Numbered from the stretch's first letter, positions 52,508 through 64,000 are shown. The stretch is 64,000 bases of DNA from Cacajao melanocephalus (GCA_963573385.1 CAUYLG010009113.1:93655-157654), one strand, 5' to 3'. The notes: generated by a model from the sequence alone, not told the origin. Numbers and translations are program-made.

Positions 52508-52974
52508 TCTTCAGATTTTTCTGAATACTATACATTTATCAGGTACATGATTTACAAATATTTTTTCCCATTCTGTGGTTTCTCTTTTCACATTCTGGCT
52601 GATGTTCTTTGAAACACAAAACTAAGTGTGTGATTTGAATTTCAATGAATTTATTTTTATTGCTTGTCTTTTTGGTGTTATATCTAAGAAACCTCCACTT
52701 AATACAAACTCACAAAGATTTACAACTGTGTTTCCTTCTAAGAGTTTTACAGTTTTAATTCTAACATTTAGGTCTCAAATCCAATTTGAGTTTTATTTTT
52801 TAATAAAATGTGGACAAAGTATTTTCCTTTCAGTCTGGATATGCAGCTATCCCAGCATAATTGTTGGAAAGGCTGTTCCTTCCCTTATTGAATAGCAATT
52901 AACCTAAATGTGAAGATTTATTTTTGAACTCTCAATTTTATTTCACTGACCTATATGTCTGTTTTTATCCTAAT
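52508..52974 (-). mobile_element. Old L1M, piece 3 of 4
   Basis: The L1 resumes after the STIP1 tail: 'gaatactatacatttatcag', 'tttcccattctgtggtttct', 'gcttgtctttttggtgttat', 'catataattgttggaaagg'-like text. It stops where a 0.3-kb duplicated segment intrudes. Confidence 0.8.
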
Positions 52975-52976
52975 GC

Positions 52977-53280
52977 ATAAATACAAACCAAATATAAAAA
53001 CATTTATCAAAAATCTCTGAAAACATAACCAAAGTAGGTTGATTACAAAGGGAATTCATAACTTGAAGAAGTGACAGCAAAGGATTGAAGTTTCTTTTTT
53101 CATTCTCCTTCTCTTTCATGTTTACCTTAAGTGGGGGATCTGATACCTGAGTAGCAAAGTGGCACCAGTGATGAATTCTTATAGAAACTCAGTCTTTGTG
53201 GTCAGAGTAACCAGGAAAAGAAGCCCCTCAGGGTAACTGGATGAAGAATTTAAATGAAGAGAGAATCTTAATTAATGTGT
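52977..53280 (+). repeat. Copy A of a 0.3-kb repeat in L1M
   Basis: The segment from 'aaatacaaaccaaatataaa' to 'ttaaatgaagagagaat' aligns along its length, at roughly 80-85% by eye, with 54709-54995 in the same orientation. Shared blocks include 'aaagtaggttgattaca', 'ggattgaagtttctttt'-like text and 'ctgatacctgagt'. It interrupts a minus-strand L1 whose text resumes at about 53285. It may be a HAL1/L1M 5' fragment or a local duplication. Confidence 0.75.
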
Positions 53281-53284
53281 CTTT

Positions 53285-53700
53285 CTACTAAGTTTTGAAA
53301 TCAGCAAGTGTGAGTCCTCCAACATTGTTATTCTTTTATCAAGATTTTTTTGGTTATTCTGTGTTCTTTCACTTTCCATATGAATTTAAAGATTAACATG
53401 TCAATTTATGAAAAAAATCCAGCAGATATTTTGGTATGGATTACATTGGATCTGTATATCAATATGGAAGTGTCGCCATCTTAACAACTGCAAGTCTTCC
53501 AATCCATGAACATGGAATATCTAACTATTTATTTATGTCCTCTTTAATTTTTGAATTGTGTTTTGCAGTTTTCAGTGTAAAATCTTGCACTTCTTTTGTT
53601 AAATTTATTCCCCAGTATTTTATTCATTATGATGTCATTGATAAAGAAAATTGTTTTCTGGGTTTTTTTTGTAGATTGTTCACTATTAGTACATAGATAT
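53285..53700 (-). mobile_element. Old L1M, piece 4 of 4
   Basis: 'gttttgaaatcagcaagtgt', 'gtgagtcctccaacattgtt', 'tccatatgaatttaaagatt', 'ccaatccatgaacatggaat', 'ttgcacttcttttgttaaat' are the complement of the L1 region between the reverse transcriptase and the cysteine-rich end. It completes the stack of one old L1 broken three times. Confidence 0.85.
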
Positions 53701-53927
53701 AAGTTGATTTTATATATTAATTATTTCCTGCAATATTTTTGAACTCATTCATTTGTCTTCAAATGATTTTAAACATATTTTGATTTTTCATTCTTAGCTG
53801 AACACATTAAAAGTATTTTTAAAACTGCAAAGAAATGTTAAATCACTTTTAGTAATGTATTTTCACTAATAATAATGTACGCACATTGTAAAACAAACCA
53901 AATAAGTAAATATTAAATCTAATTACA

Positions 53928-54248
53928 GGCTGGTTGCAGTAACTCATGCCTATAATTTCAGCACTTTGGGAGGCTGAGGTGGGTAGATCACTTGAGGTCA
54001 GGAGCTCCAGACCAGCCTGGCCAACATAGTGAAACCCCATCTCTACTGAAAAATATGAAAATTAGCTAGGCATGGTGGCACATGCCTGCATCCCAGCTAC
54101 TCAGGAGGCTGAGGCCAGAGAATTGCTTTAACCCAGAAGACAGAGGTTGCAGTGAGCTGAGATCATGCTATTGCACTCCAGCCTGGGCAACAGAATGAGA
54201 CACTGTCTCAAAAAATAATAATAGTAATAATAATAAATAAATAAATAC
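53928..54248 (+). repeat. Alu
   Basis: Plus-strand Alu from 'ggctggttgcagtaactcat' to 'gagacactgtctcaaaa', followed by a tail of AAT/AAAT repeats (54212-54248). Target duplication ATCTAATTACA is perfect (53917-53927, 54249-54259). Confidence 0.97.
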
Positions 54249-54259
54249 ATCTAATTACA

Positions 54260-54708
54260 AATTCATATTTTGGTGTAGGACAAAAAGATACAAATATTGA
54301 AATGAAATTCAGTTAAAATTTTGTAATCCAAACTTAAAGTTGAAAATATCAACTCACAGTTTACAGCCACTCAGTAACAGTTTCCTAGCTCTAATTACTG
54401 GAACTATCTGAAAGTAATAGCCTATGTAGTTTGTATAAGTACCCCTAATACATATATATTATTTTCTAATAATATATTTCTTTAAAGAAACCAGGGCTTC
54501 TTGAATCCAAATCAGGAGAGGGAAAATTATAAGTTAAACTTGACACATCTTGGTATACCAGAATATACAAAAGCTATCAAAAATTAATGGAGTTATCAAA
54601 AAAGGACATGAAATCAATTCTGAGTTTAATAAAAATGATCAATATAGATGTTCTAGTTCCAGTGTGATTCCAGTCTGATTCTACTTCTCACTAATTACAT
54701 ACACACAA
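54260..54708. other. Unrecognised AT-rich sequence
   Basis: No gene or assignable repeat. It may be the diverged 5' part of the HAL1-like element that follows. Confidence 0.35.
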
Positions 54709-56826
54709 AAACTGAACTAAATACAAAAGAATTTATCAAAACATCTCTGAAAATTGAACAAAAGTAGGTTGATTACAGAGAAGGAATTCACAACTTGAAA
54801 AAGTAACAGCACAGAATTGAAGTTTCTTTTTACATTCTCTCTCCTTTATATGACATTTACCTTAAGGGTGGGGCCTGATACCTGAGTGGCAAAGTAGCAC
54901 AAGTGATGTATTCTGATAGAAACCCAATCTCTATGGTTAGAAAAATTAAGAAAAGAACCTCTTCAGGGTAGGTGGATGGAGAATTCAAATCAGAGGAGAA
55001 CAAGAGAAGATGATCTTCTAATACTATTCATGGACTTATACAAAACTCAGGTTCTCTCTTGAGTTTTGAAACATGTTTAACAGACTTGGACCAGTACAGC
55101 AAAGTCTTTGAGAGCTGAACTAAAATTTGAGTCACTGTTCATGGAAGGCAAGACAGAACTTATGGTCTGAACTTAAGCATGATGATTGCTGATAAGTCAA
55201 AAACATCACTATTCTCCAAAGGATTACGGGACCCAAGGGCTATACAATATAATATTAATGATGCTCAGGATTAAATCCAAATCAATCAAAATTCAAAGAA
55301 CTAGAGAAATGTAACCAGTTTGCAAGGCAAATTACCATAAACAGAATCTAGCTTTGGGATGACACACTTGCTAGAATGATCATATAAATAATTTACAGAA
55401 GCTAGTATAAATATGCTCCATATAGCAAAGGAAAATGTACTTGAATAAATGAAAAGATAGGATTACCAAGCAAGAAATAAAAAGTACTTAAAAGAACTAA
55501 ATGAAAATTTTAGAACTAAACAAATAAAATATCTAAAGTTTTAAAAATTCACTAGATGAACTCAGTAACAGAATGATTCACACAAGAATGAGTCAGTGAA
55601 TGTGGTAAGAATGAATCAATAGAAATCAGTACAAGCTACACAATCTGAAGAATAACTTTCTTAGAGAAAATGAGAAAGAGAAGGAAATTGGGGTAGAAAA
55701 AAATTTCAAAAATATAATAGCTAACAACTAGCAAATTTGTTTAAAGATATAATTTACAAATCCAACAAGGTCTATGAAACCCAAACACAATAAATTCAAC
55801 AAAAACTACGCCTACAAACAATACAGGAAGATACTGGAAACCAAAGATTAAAAAAAAAAATCTGAAAGTATATAAAAGATAATACACATTACATTGTGAG
55901 AAACAATTATTTCAATGATCACAAATTTCTCATAATCTACAGAGGCCAGAACACAGTGAAACAACATTTTAAAAATAGATTAAAGAAGAAGAACTGCCAA
56001 CACAGAATCCTATATTCAGCAAGATCTTCTTCATGGATGAAGGCAAAATAAAGGCTTTCTCACAGGAAGGAATACTAACAAATCAGGTCACAGGCACTAA
56101 AGAAATGTTAAAGCAGGTTCTTCTGGCTAAAGAGAAAAATATTACAGGAAATTTGAACCTACTGGGATGAAGAGAGAACAATGGAAATGATAAATATATA
56201 GTTAAATATAAAAGACTATTTTTTTCTTTTCCAAGTTTTTCAATGTACATGAAGCTTTTGAAAATAAAAATTTTAACTACATGTGAAAGGCTTTACAGTG
56301 CAGGCAGATGTAACATGTAACACAACAGCATAAATTAGTGGAGGAGGGGAGTTAAAGGGACCTATATACTTGCAAAGTTTCTACATCTTACTTAAGTGGT
56401 ATGATAAGAACTCTAAGCAGCTATTAGCTACTATATTAACTCTATTAGTTACTACTATTTATTACTATATTAACTCTTCACTAGTATATTACCTCTATTA
56501 ACTACTACATTCACTGTAATATTGGTATAAATACTATAATCCTGACAGGATCCACTAGAAAAATACAAACGATTATAGCTGAGAAGCCAATAGATAAAAT
56601 GGAATATTAAAAATATTCTAATCATTCAAACAAAAGCAGAAAAGAATACAGAGAGAAGCTAAACGTTGAGGAGAAAAACGGAAAAAATGGTAGACTTACA
56701 TCTACCATAATACTATCAATAATTAATTAAATGTTATTGCAGACAGACAAGCAAGACCTTACTTTACACTGCCATCAAGACACATGTTTTTAATATAAAG
56801 CCACAGATAGGGTAAAAGTAAGTGGG
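54709..56826 (+). mobile_element. HAL1/L1M-like element, incl. copy B
   Basis: Plus-strand LINE text typical of HAL1, the half-L1 carrying only ORF1: 'cactaaagaaatgttaaagc' and 'aggttcttctggctaaagag' (L1/HAL1: actaaaggaaatgttaaagg...ttcttcaggc), then 'gattatagctgagaagccaa', 'gataaaatggaatattaaaa' and 'attctaatcattcaaacaaaa'-like 3' text. The first 0.29 kb is the sister of 52977-53280. No ORF1 frame survives. It could equally be an L1ME with deletions. Confidence 0.65.
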
Positions 56827-56827
56827 T

Positions 56828-57605
<778 letters not shown>

Positions 57606-57609
57606 AGCG

Positions 57610-57957
57610 AAACACTTTTTTAAAAAAATATTGTTTATTTATGTTTAACAGCCATATTAAGGTATAACTGACTTACAAAACTCTGTACATATTTAAAATC
57701 TATAATTTGTTATTATGTATGTGCATACCCAAAATCCATGATTACCATCAAGATAATAAAAATATCCACCAAACCCAAAAGTTTCCATGGGCCCCTATGA
57801 AATCCATGTCTCTCTCTCTCTGCACTCCCTGCTCCTTCCTCATACCCAGGAAATAACAGATCTCCTTTTTGTCAATATAATATGTTTTGTATTTCTAGAA
57901 TTTTATATAAGTGAAATCATTGACTATTTACACACTTTTTACTGACTTCTGTTAAAA
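57610..57957 (-). mobile_element. Old L1M 3' end
   Basis: Starts with a T/A-rich run. 'ttaaggtataactgacttac', 'catgattaccatcaagataa' and 'ttatataagtgaaatcattg' resemble the complement of L1ME-type 3' UTRs (ttattgagatataattcacat, catataagtggaatcatac). Subfamily uncertain. Confidence 0.55.
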
Positions 57958-58915
57958 TTTTTGTTTTTAATTGACACATAAGTGTGCATATTTCTGGGGT
58001 GCAGTGTGATGTTTGACCTATGTGTACATTTTATAAAAACCAAATCAAAGTATTTTGTTTATTCACAGCCTCATACATTTATTCCTTCTTTGTGGGGAGA
58101 ACATTCAAAATCCTCTCTTCTAGCAGTTTTGAATTATGCAATACAATATTTTGAATTATGCAATACAATATTGTTAACCATAGTCACCCTACTGTACAAT
58201 GGAACACCAGAGCTTATTTTTCCTATATAACTGTAACTTTGTATGCATTGACCAATCTCCTAATCTCCCCACTACCCCTCCGCCTCTCGTAACCACTATT
58301 CTACTCTCTACTTCTAGGAGATCAACTTAGAGTGAGATCAGGTGGTATTTTTCTATCCCTGGATTATTTTATATAATGTCCTGCAGGTTCATCTATATTG
58401 CTACAGATGACAAGATTTCATCTTTTTTATGGTGGAATAGTATTCTCTTGTATATATAAACAATATTTTCTTCATTCATTTATTGATGGACATTTAGGCT
58501 GATTTTATATCCTGGCTATTGTGACTAGTACTGCAATAAACTTGAGAGTGCAGATATTTATTTGATATACTGATATAATTTCCTTTGGATATATACCAGT
58601 AGTGGGATTGTTAAATCACATGGTAGTTCTATTTTTAATTTTTTGAGGAACTTCCATTCTCTTTTTAATAATGACTGTAGTAATTTCCATTCCCACTGGT
58701 AGTGTATAAGAGTTTTTCTTGCTCCACATACATGTCAGCTTTCATTATTTTTTGTCTTTTTGGTAATAGCCATTTTAGCTGGGGTGAAATAATATTTCAT
58801 TGTGGTTTTTATTTGCATTTCCTTGATGGTTAGTGATGCTGAGCATTATTTTCATAAACCTGTTGGCCACTTGTGTATTTTCTTTTGAGGAATGTCTATT
58901 CAGGTCTTTTGCCCA
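57958..58915 (-). mobile_element. L1 3' end (L1MA/MB-like)
   Basis: Complement of an L1 3' UTR and the ORF2 end: 'tgacacataagtgtgcatat', 'ctgcaggttcatctatattg', 'ttttttatggtggaatagta', 'cattgtggtttttatttgca', 'ggtcttttgcccaagg'. It is 5'-truncated and abuts a plus-strand L1 head to head at about 58916. Confidence 0.85.
58127..58170. repeat. 22-bp tandem duplication
   Basis: A 22-bp unit beginning TTTTGAATTATGCAATAC occurs twice in perfect tandem (58127-58148, 58149-58170) inside the L1 3' UTR. The perfect identity shows it arose after the L1 inserted. Confidence 0.97.
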
Positions 58916-61715
58916 AGGAAAGAGAACAAAAGTCTCTGCCTGGTAATCCAGATAATTATTCTGGATCTTGTCCAAGGTCATCCAGGTAACACCACTATGA
59001 GTCTGCAAGAACCAGTGCTATTGGCCTTTGTGTGCCTCCCTAAAGCAGATGCACCTTAGAACACAATGCTCAAGTCCTTTCAAATACCTGGAAAGCCTTC
59101 CCAGGAAAGACAGGTACAAACAAACACAAAATGTGAAGACCATAATAAATGCGTAACTCTTCAATGCCCAGACACAGATGAACATCTGCAAGTATCAAGA
59201 CAATCCAGTAAAAACATGACCTCACCAAATGAATGAAATAAAGCACCAGGGACCAAACCTGGAGAAACAAAGATACGTGACCTTTTAGATACAGAATTCA
59301 AAATAGTCATTTTGAGAAAACTCAGAGAAATTGAAGATCACAGAGAATGAATACAAAATTCTATTAAATTAATTTAACACAGAGATTCAAATAAAGAGAA
59401 TCAAACAAATTCTGGAGTTGAAAAATGCAATTGGTATATTGAAGAATGCATCAGAGCATTTTAATAGCAAAATTGATTAAGCAGAATAATGAAATTAGTG
59501 AGCATAAAGACAGGGTATTTGAAAATATGCTGATGGAGGAGAAAAAAGAAAAAGAATTAAAAATAATGAAGCACAACTACAGGATCTATAAAATAGCCTC
59601 AAAGGGGCAAATCTAAGATTTACTAGCCTTGAAGAAAAAGTAGAGAAAGAGACAGGATGAGAAAGTTTATTTAAAGGGATAATAACAGAGAATACCCCAA
59701 ACCTAGACAAAAATGTCAATATCAAAGTAAAAGAAGGTTATAGAACACCAAGCAGATTTAAGCCACGTTCTTCTCAAATGCACTGGGAACACTGTCCAGG
59801 CAGATCACATATTAGGCCACAAAGCAAGTCTTAATAATTTAAAAAGGTCAATCTCACACAATGTATCTTTTCCAACCACAATGAAGTGAAACAATAGCAA
59901 GAAGAAAAACTGGAAAATCCACAAATATGTGAAAATTAAATAACATAAACAACCAATGAATCAAAGAAGAAATCATAAAGGAAATTAGAAATATTTTGAG
60001 ACAAATGATAATAGAAATAACATATCAGCATTCAGATAATCCAGTGAAAGCAGTACTGAAAAGAAAGTTTACAGCAGTAAATGCTTATATTACAAAAGAA
60101 GAAAATATGAAATACAAAATTTAAATTTATACTTCAAGGAATCAAAAAAAGAAGAACAAATGAAACTTAAAGTTAGCAGAAAAATATTATAATAAAGATT
60201 AGAGCAAAAATAAATGAAATAGAAATAGGAAAAATAGTAGAAAATGTGAAAGAAACTAAGCTTAGTTCTTTGAAAACAAAATGGACAAACAGCTAAACTA
60301 AGCAAAAAGGGAGAAGACTCAAATAAATAAAATCAGAAATAAAAGGAGAGATATTACAACTGATGCCACAGAAATAAAAATGACTGTAAGAGACTACTAT
60401 GAACAATCATATGCCAACATACAACATAGCAAGACTACGTCATGAAGAAATCAAAACATCAGAACAGACCTATAACTAGTAAGGAGTTATAAATCAGTAA
60501 TTAAAAACCTACCAATAAAAAACAAAACCTCAGAACCAGAAAACTTCACTGGAAAGATCTGCCAAACATTTAAAGAAGAATTAATTCTAATCTTTCTCAA
60601 ACTCTTCCAAAACATTTGGGAAGAGAGAACACTTCTAAATCTATTTTATGAGGCCAACATTACTTAGATACTGAAGTCAGGTAAAGACACACACACACAA
60701 AAAGAAAACTACAGAGCAATGTCTCTCATGAATATTGAAGCCAAAATTTCTAACAAATTATTAAAAAATTAAATTCAACAGGACAATAAATGAATTATAC
60801 ACTCTGACCAAATGGCATTTACTTCCAATGAAAGGATAGCTTAACATAAAAAATTTGAACAATATAATACACACACTAACACAATGAAGAACAAAAACCA
60901 CATTATCATCTCAGCTGATGCAGAAAAATCATCTGACAAAATTCAACACTCTTTCATGATAAAAAAACACCCAACAAACTATAAATAGAAGAAAACTACC
61001 TCACATAATAAAGGCCATATACGAAAAGTCTGGAACTAACATCATAGTCAATGATGAAAGAAGTTGGAAGTCTCATGCAGAATTACTGGGAATGTAAAAT
61101 GGTACAACCACTATGGAAAACAGTATGGAAGACCCTAACAAAATGAGAAATAGAATTACCATGTGATCCACCAATTGCACTTCTGGGTATATATCCAAAA
61201 AAGTTGATAGCGGGATCAGTAAGAGCTATTTGCACAGCGATGTTCACTGTGGCATTATTCACAAAAGCCAAGAGGTAGAAGCAACCCAGATGTTCATATA
61301 TGGATCAATGATTAAACAAAATGTGGTATATACATACATACAATAGCATATTATTCAGCCTTAAAAACTTGTCACATGCTATACAGGTGCTATATGAATG
61401 AAACTTGAGGATATTATACTAAGTGAAATGAGGCAGTCGCAAAAAGACAAATACTATATGATTTCACTTTAATGAGTGGTCTAAACTAGTCAATCTCACA
61501 GAAACAGAAAGTAAAATGGTGTTTTCCAGGGATTAGAGAGAGGGAGAAATGGGAAGTTGTTATTCAATGTGTATAGAGTTTCAGATTTGCAAAATGAAAA
61601 AGTTCTAGAGATTTTGTAAAACAACATGAATGTAGTTAATGCTATTAAACTGTATACTTAAACATGATTCAGATGATGAATTTCTTTCCAAGTTTTTACC
61701 ACAATTTTTTAAAAG
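58916..61715 (+). mobile_element. L1 with two internal deletions
   Basis: A plus-strand L1 that retains its 5' region (58916-59330), ORF1 coiled-coil-like text (59330-59755), then jumps to the ORF2 end of the endonuclease and the reverse transcriptase (59760-61060, 'cacattatcatctcagctga', 'ttgacaaaattcaac'-like), then jumps again at about 61070 to the ORF2 C-terminus ('aaaatggtacaaccactatg', 'cttctgggtatatatccaaa') and the 3' UTR ('atgtagttaatgctattaaa'), ending near 61715. About 2.8 kb of 6 kb remains. No frame is open beyond about 60 codons on its sense strand. Confidence 0.85.
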
Positions 61716-62539
61716 ACCTCTATGATGTTATCTTTTTGTGAAGAGTATTGAGTTTTGTTTTGTTTTGTCTTTTCTGGCATGTAGTTATTTTACTAGTGGC
61801 TCTAATTGATCCTCTTGAGGCTTGGTTTTAGGCTTTTAAGAACATGTCTAGAGCAACATTTGCTCTAGGGCAAGACTAGACTTACCCCTTAGATAATGGC
61901 TTTTTGACATCTCAACTGAATGTCCAGTGTTGCATATATTCAGCGAGGCCCCTCTACTCTGACTCTTTGGACCTCCAATATCCCTCAGCACTATTCAAAC
62001 TTTAATACCTCTATTCATCTCACAGCCCTCAAATAGATTTTCTCTTCTGGGTTTCAGCAAATCTTGCTCTACAAATGCCTAATATTAAGTCAGTGGTTCA
62101 AGAAAACCTTGGAAGAGATTTCTGAATCTTCATCTCTAAACAGCTACCTCCTTTCTACTAACCTGCTTTACAAATTCCAGCCACAACGCTAATAATTTCT
62201 GCCTTAGACACACTCAATTTCTCTTTGGGTTCTATTTCATTGTGTTCCTAATCAGAAAGCCAGGGTAAATAGTTGCTCACCTCTAGTAGTTCTTTCTTTT
62301 CGAGGATAGCAGTGTTCTAAAGTCTGTTGTTAGATGTCTAAACAGAGTTGCTGCTTATGTATTTTTTGAGTGTTATATTTGTTTGTAGCTGAACCATAAA
62401 TAAATAAAACATATAATATTTATAACCCTGTCATTATTCAGATGAGGAAGTTGTCCTTTTAAGTTTATTTTTTAAATTCTATACCCAACACCCACCATTC
62501 TAAAATATTTTGTGTTTCTTTGTGGAATTTTTCTTTGCC
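61716..62539. other. Unrecognised spacer
   Basis: A (TTTTG)n-like run at about 61755-61770, then no gene or assignable repeat. Confidence 0.4.
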
Positions 62540-62685
62540 TCTACAATAACATAACTTCCATGAGAAGAGTGACTCTGTTAGTCTTTTTCAATTCAGATCT
62601 CTAGTGGTCAGAACAGTGCCTGATACTCATGATTAAACAACAAATATTTTATAAAATTAAATAAAATGAATGAGTAAATTATTGA
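62540..62685 (+). repeat. L2 LINE 3' end
   Basis: 'aacttccatgagaagagtga', 'ctctagtggtcagaacagtg', 'cctgatactcatgattaaac' and 'aaataaaatgaatgagta' follow the L2 3' end (gctccatgagggcagggac...cagtgcctggcacatag...gaatgaatga). Confidence 0.6.
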
Positions 62686-62892
62686 ATAATTATGCATAGA
62701 CAAAATTTGCTTCAGAACACATTAAGCATTTTACAACAGAAATATAAAAGGAGAATATGGCCGATTAGGAGCAGCTCAGGATTGCAGCTCCCAGTGAAAG
62801 CGCGGAAGGTGAGTGGATGCGGCATTTCCAGACGGATTTTTATTGCCCACAGACCAGGAGATTCCCAAGCGGAGGAGCCCCATGGGTCGCCA

Positions 62893-62980
62893 GCGTGGCT
62901 GTTTTGGCCTGCGCAGCTGTTTTGGCCGGCACCCCGGTGTGGCTGTTTCAGCCTGTGTGGCTGTCTTGGCTGGTGCCCAG
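62893..62980 (+). repeat. 44-bp unit duplicated in L1 5' UTR
   Basis: Four subunits alternate in length 18, 26, 18, 26 bp, each carrying a (g/t)g(c/t)(g/a)GCTGTxTxxGCC core, so a 44-bp block (62893-62936) is repeated at 62937-62980 with substitutions. A further GGCTGTTTCAGCC copy lies at about 63127. Confidence 0.85.
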
Positions 62981-63380
62981 GCACAGCGGTTCTCTGCAGG
63001 CACCATTTTAGCTGGCGACTGGAGCTACTGGAAGACAGAGTCGCCCATTCAACTGACAGAAAAGGGGACTGAAACAGGGAGACAGGCCAGGAGAGTCCCG
63101 GGCAAAAAAACACCACGAATCTCACCGCGGCTGTTTCAGCCAGCGCAAGTGCAGTGGGTCACCACACGGGAAATCACACAGATCCCAGCGCCTTTTCAAC
63201 AGCGACTGGAACACCTGGGAGACATTCGACTGTTCACTCTGAGGCAGGGAGCCAGGTGATCAGGCTTGGCTGGTCCCACCCACACAAAAAAAGAGCAATC
63301 TGAAACGCTCTGGATTGAAAGTTTCACAGCAAGCAAAGCTGAATCTGGGATGATCCAGCTCTGTGGGGGAGGGGCATCCG

Positions 63381-63513
63381 CCATTACCGAGTCAGTCCCC
63401 CACTAAGGAGGTAGTCCACCATTGCTGAGGCAGCCTGCCATTGCCTAGGCAGCCCGCCATTACAGAGAGAGTCTGCCGTTATAGAGGCGGGCTGCCATTG
63501 CCGAGGCAGTTCT
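63381..63513 (+). repeat. 7 x 19-bp minisatellite in L1 5' UTR
   Basis: Seven contiguous 19-bp units begin at 63381, 63400, 63419, 63438, 63457, 63476 and 63495. The consensus is CCATTGCCGAGGCAGCCTG, and each unit starts CCATT, CCACT or CCGTT. No gaps are needed in the alignment. The pattern sits where L1PA 5' UTRs have a single 'ccattgctgagg' type motif, so this copy or its subfamily amplified it. Confidence 0.93.
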
Positions 63514-64000
63514 AACTACATCCATATAAATAGGACTGCAAGGAAATTCATATGCCAGCTGGGTGGAACCCACAGCTGCTCAGCAAAGCCTCTGTAGGCA
63601 GACAGTGACTAGGCTGCCTCCTGGCAGGGCAGGGCAGCCCTGAAAAAAGGCAGCAGGACAACAGAAACTCATAAAGCCCTAAATCCCCAGGACAGAGCAC
63701 CTGGGAAAAAAAAAAGTGGGGGGCGGTTTATGAGCTCTGCTGCAGCAGACTTAAATGCACCTGCCCAGCAGCTCTGAAGGAACAACAGAGCTCACAGCTC
63801 AGCACGTGAGCTCCTATAAAGGATAGACTGTCTCCTCAAGCAGTTCCCTGATCCCCGTATATCCAAAGAGTCACCTCATAAAGGAGAGCTCAGACTGACA
63901 TCTGGCGGGTATCCTTCTGGGACAAAGATAGCAGAAGAAGAAACTGGCAGCAACCCTTACTGTTCTGCAGCAGCTGCAGGTGATCCCCAGGCAAGCAGGG

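Larger units (their letters stand above)
62748..64000 (+). mobile_element. Primate L1 5' UTR, runs off window
   Basis: The start 'aaggagaatatggccgatta' plus 'ggagcagctcaggattgcag' and 'ctcccagtgaaagcgcggaa' is the 5' end of a primate L1 (ccaagatggccgaataggaacagctccggtctacagctcccagcgtgagcg). Later landmarks are 'tggaacccacagctgctcag', 'gcagacttaaatgcacctgc', 'acatctggcgggtatccttc' and 'gatccccaggcaagcaggg'. The YY1-type core ATGGC near the start is kept. The internal VNTRs and departures from L1PA1-8 suggest an older L1PA/L1PB group. ORF1 should lie beyond 64000. CpG-rich frames here are not genes. Confidence 0.92.

Noticed and set aside
62692..63384. Several overlapping frames of 60-150 codons on both strands
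   Set aside because: They lie in the CpG-rich L1 5' UTR and come from high GC plus tandem repeats, not genes.
63381..63513. Regular 19-bp units considered as a CRISPR array
   Set aside because: The units are contiguous without spacers, lie in an L1 5' UTR and the genome is a primate's.

Overview
This window is nuclear DNA from a primate, most likely human. It carries eight Alu insertions, primate-type L1 elements (one complete), older mammalian repeats (MIR, L2, MER5, Tigger, MaLR and ERV-L LTRs, HAL1-like L1) and two intron-less copies of known human genes. It is AT-rich overall, with one CpG-rich patch. I see no exon of a known functional protein-coding gene. Almost every open frame above 60 residues is short and either lies in a repeat or resembles nothing I recognise. 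I cannot name the chromosome or locus.

Layout. 1-7.3 kb: old interspersed repeats (MIR, L2, an ERV-L type solo LTR with exact 5-bp target duplication, an old Alu, a MER5-like element). 7.3-8.1 kb: a CpG island with GC boxes and a CCAAT motif, the only promoter-like sequence here. 8.1-18 kb: mostly unrecognised AT-rich sequence with an Alu-split MIR, an L2 split by a hAT element, a MaLR-type LTR and a 1.2-kb Tigger2/MER2-type DNA transposon with TA duplications. 18-21 kb: a truncated L1 tail, a 161-nt uninterrupted purine run and a full-length RPS3A processed pseudogene. 21-39 kb: mostly unrecognised sequence with scattered MIR, L2, LTR and Alu copies, half a MADE1 element, and a remnant that can be read as the C-terminal dimerisation region of a hAT transposase (23.64-23.89 kb).

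39.7-53.7 kb is a nested stack of minus-strand L1s. A full-length primate L1 (43,881-50,129) with an 18-bp perfect target duplication sits inside an older L1. The same old L1 was also hit by a STIP1 (Hop) processed pseudogene and by a 0.3-kb segment whose sister copy lies 1.7 kb further on. 53.9-61.7 kb: two Alus, a HAL1/L1M-like plus-strand element, minus-strand L1 3' ends and an internally deleted plus-strand L1. 62.7-64 kb: the 5' UTR of another plus-strand L1 that runs off the window; it contains a 7 x 19-bp minisatellite and a 2 x 44-bp duplication.

The content is therefore a record of successive insertions, not a set of cooperating genes. I found no new molecular system. The items most worth a second look are the hAT transposase remnant, the CpG island with its unassigned transcript, the repeats inside the terminal L1 5' UTR, the long purine tract and the duplicated 0.3-kb segment. 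Repeat family names come from memory of consensus sequences, without RepeatMasker, so subfamily labels are provisional.
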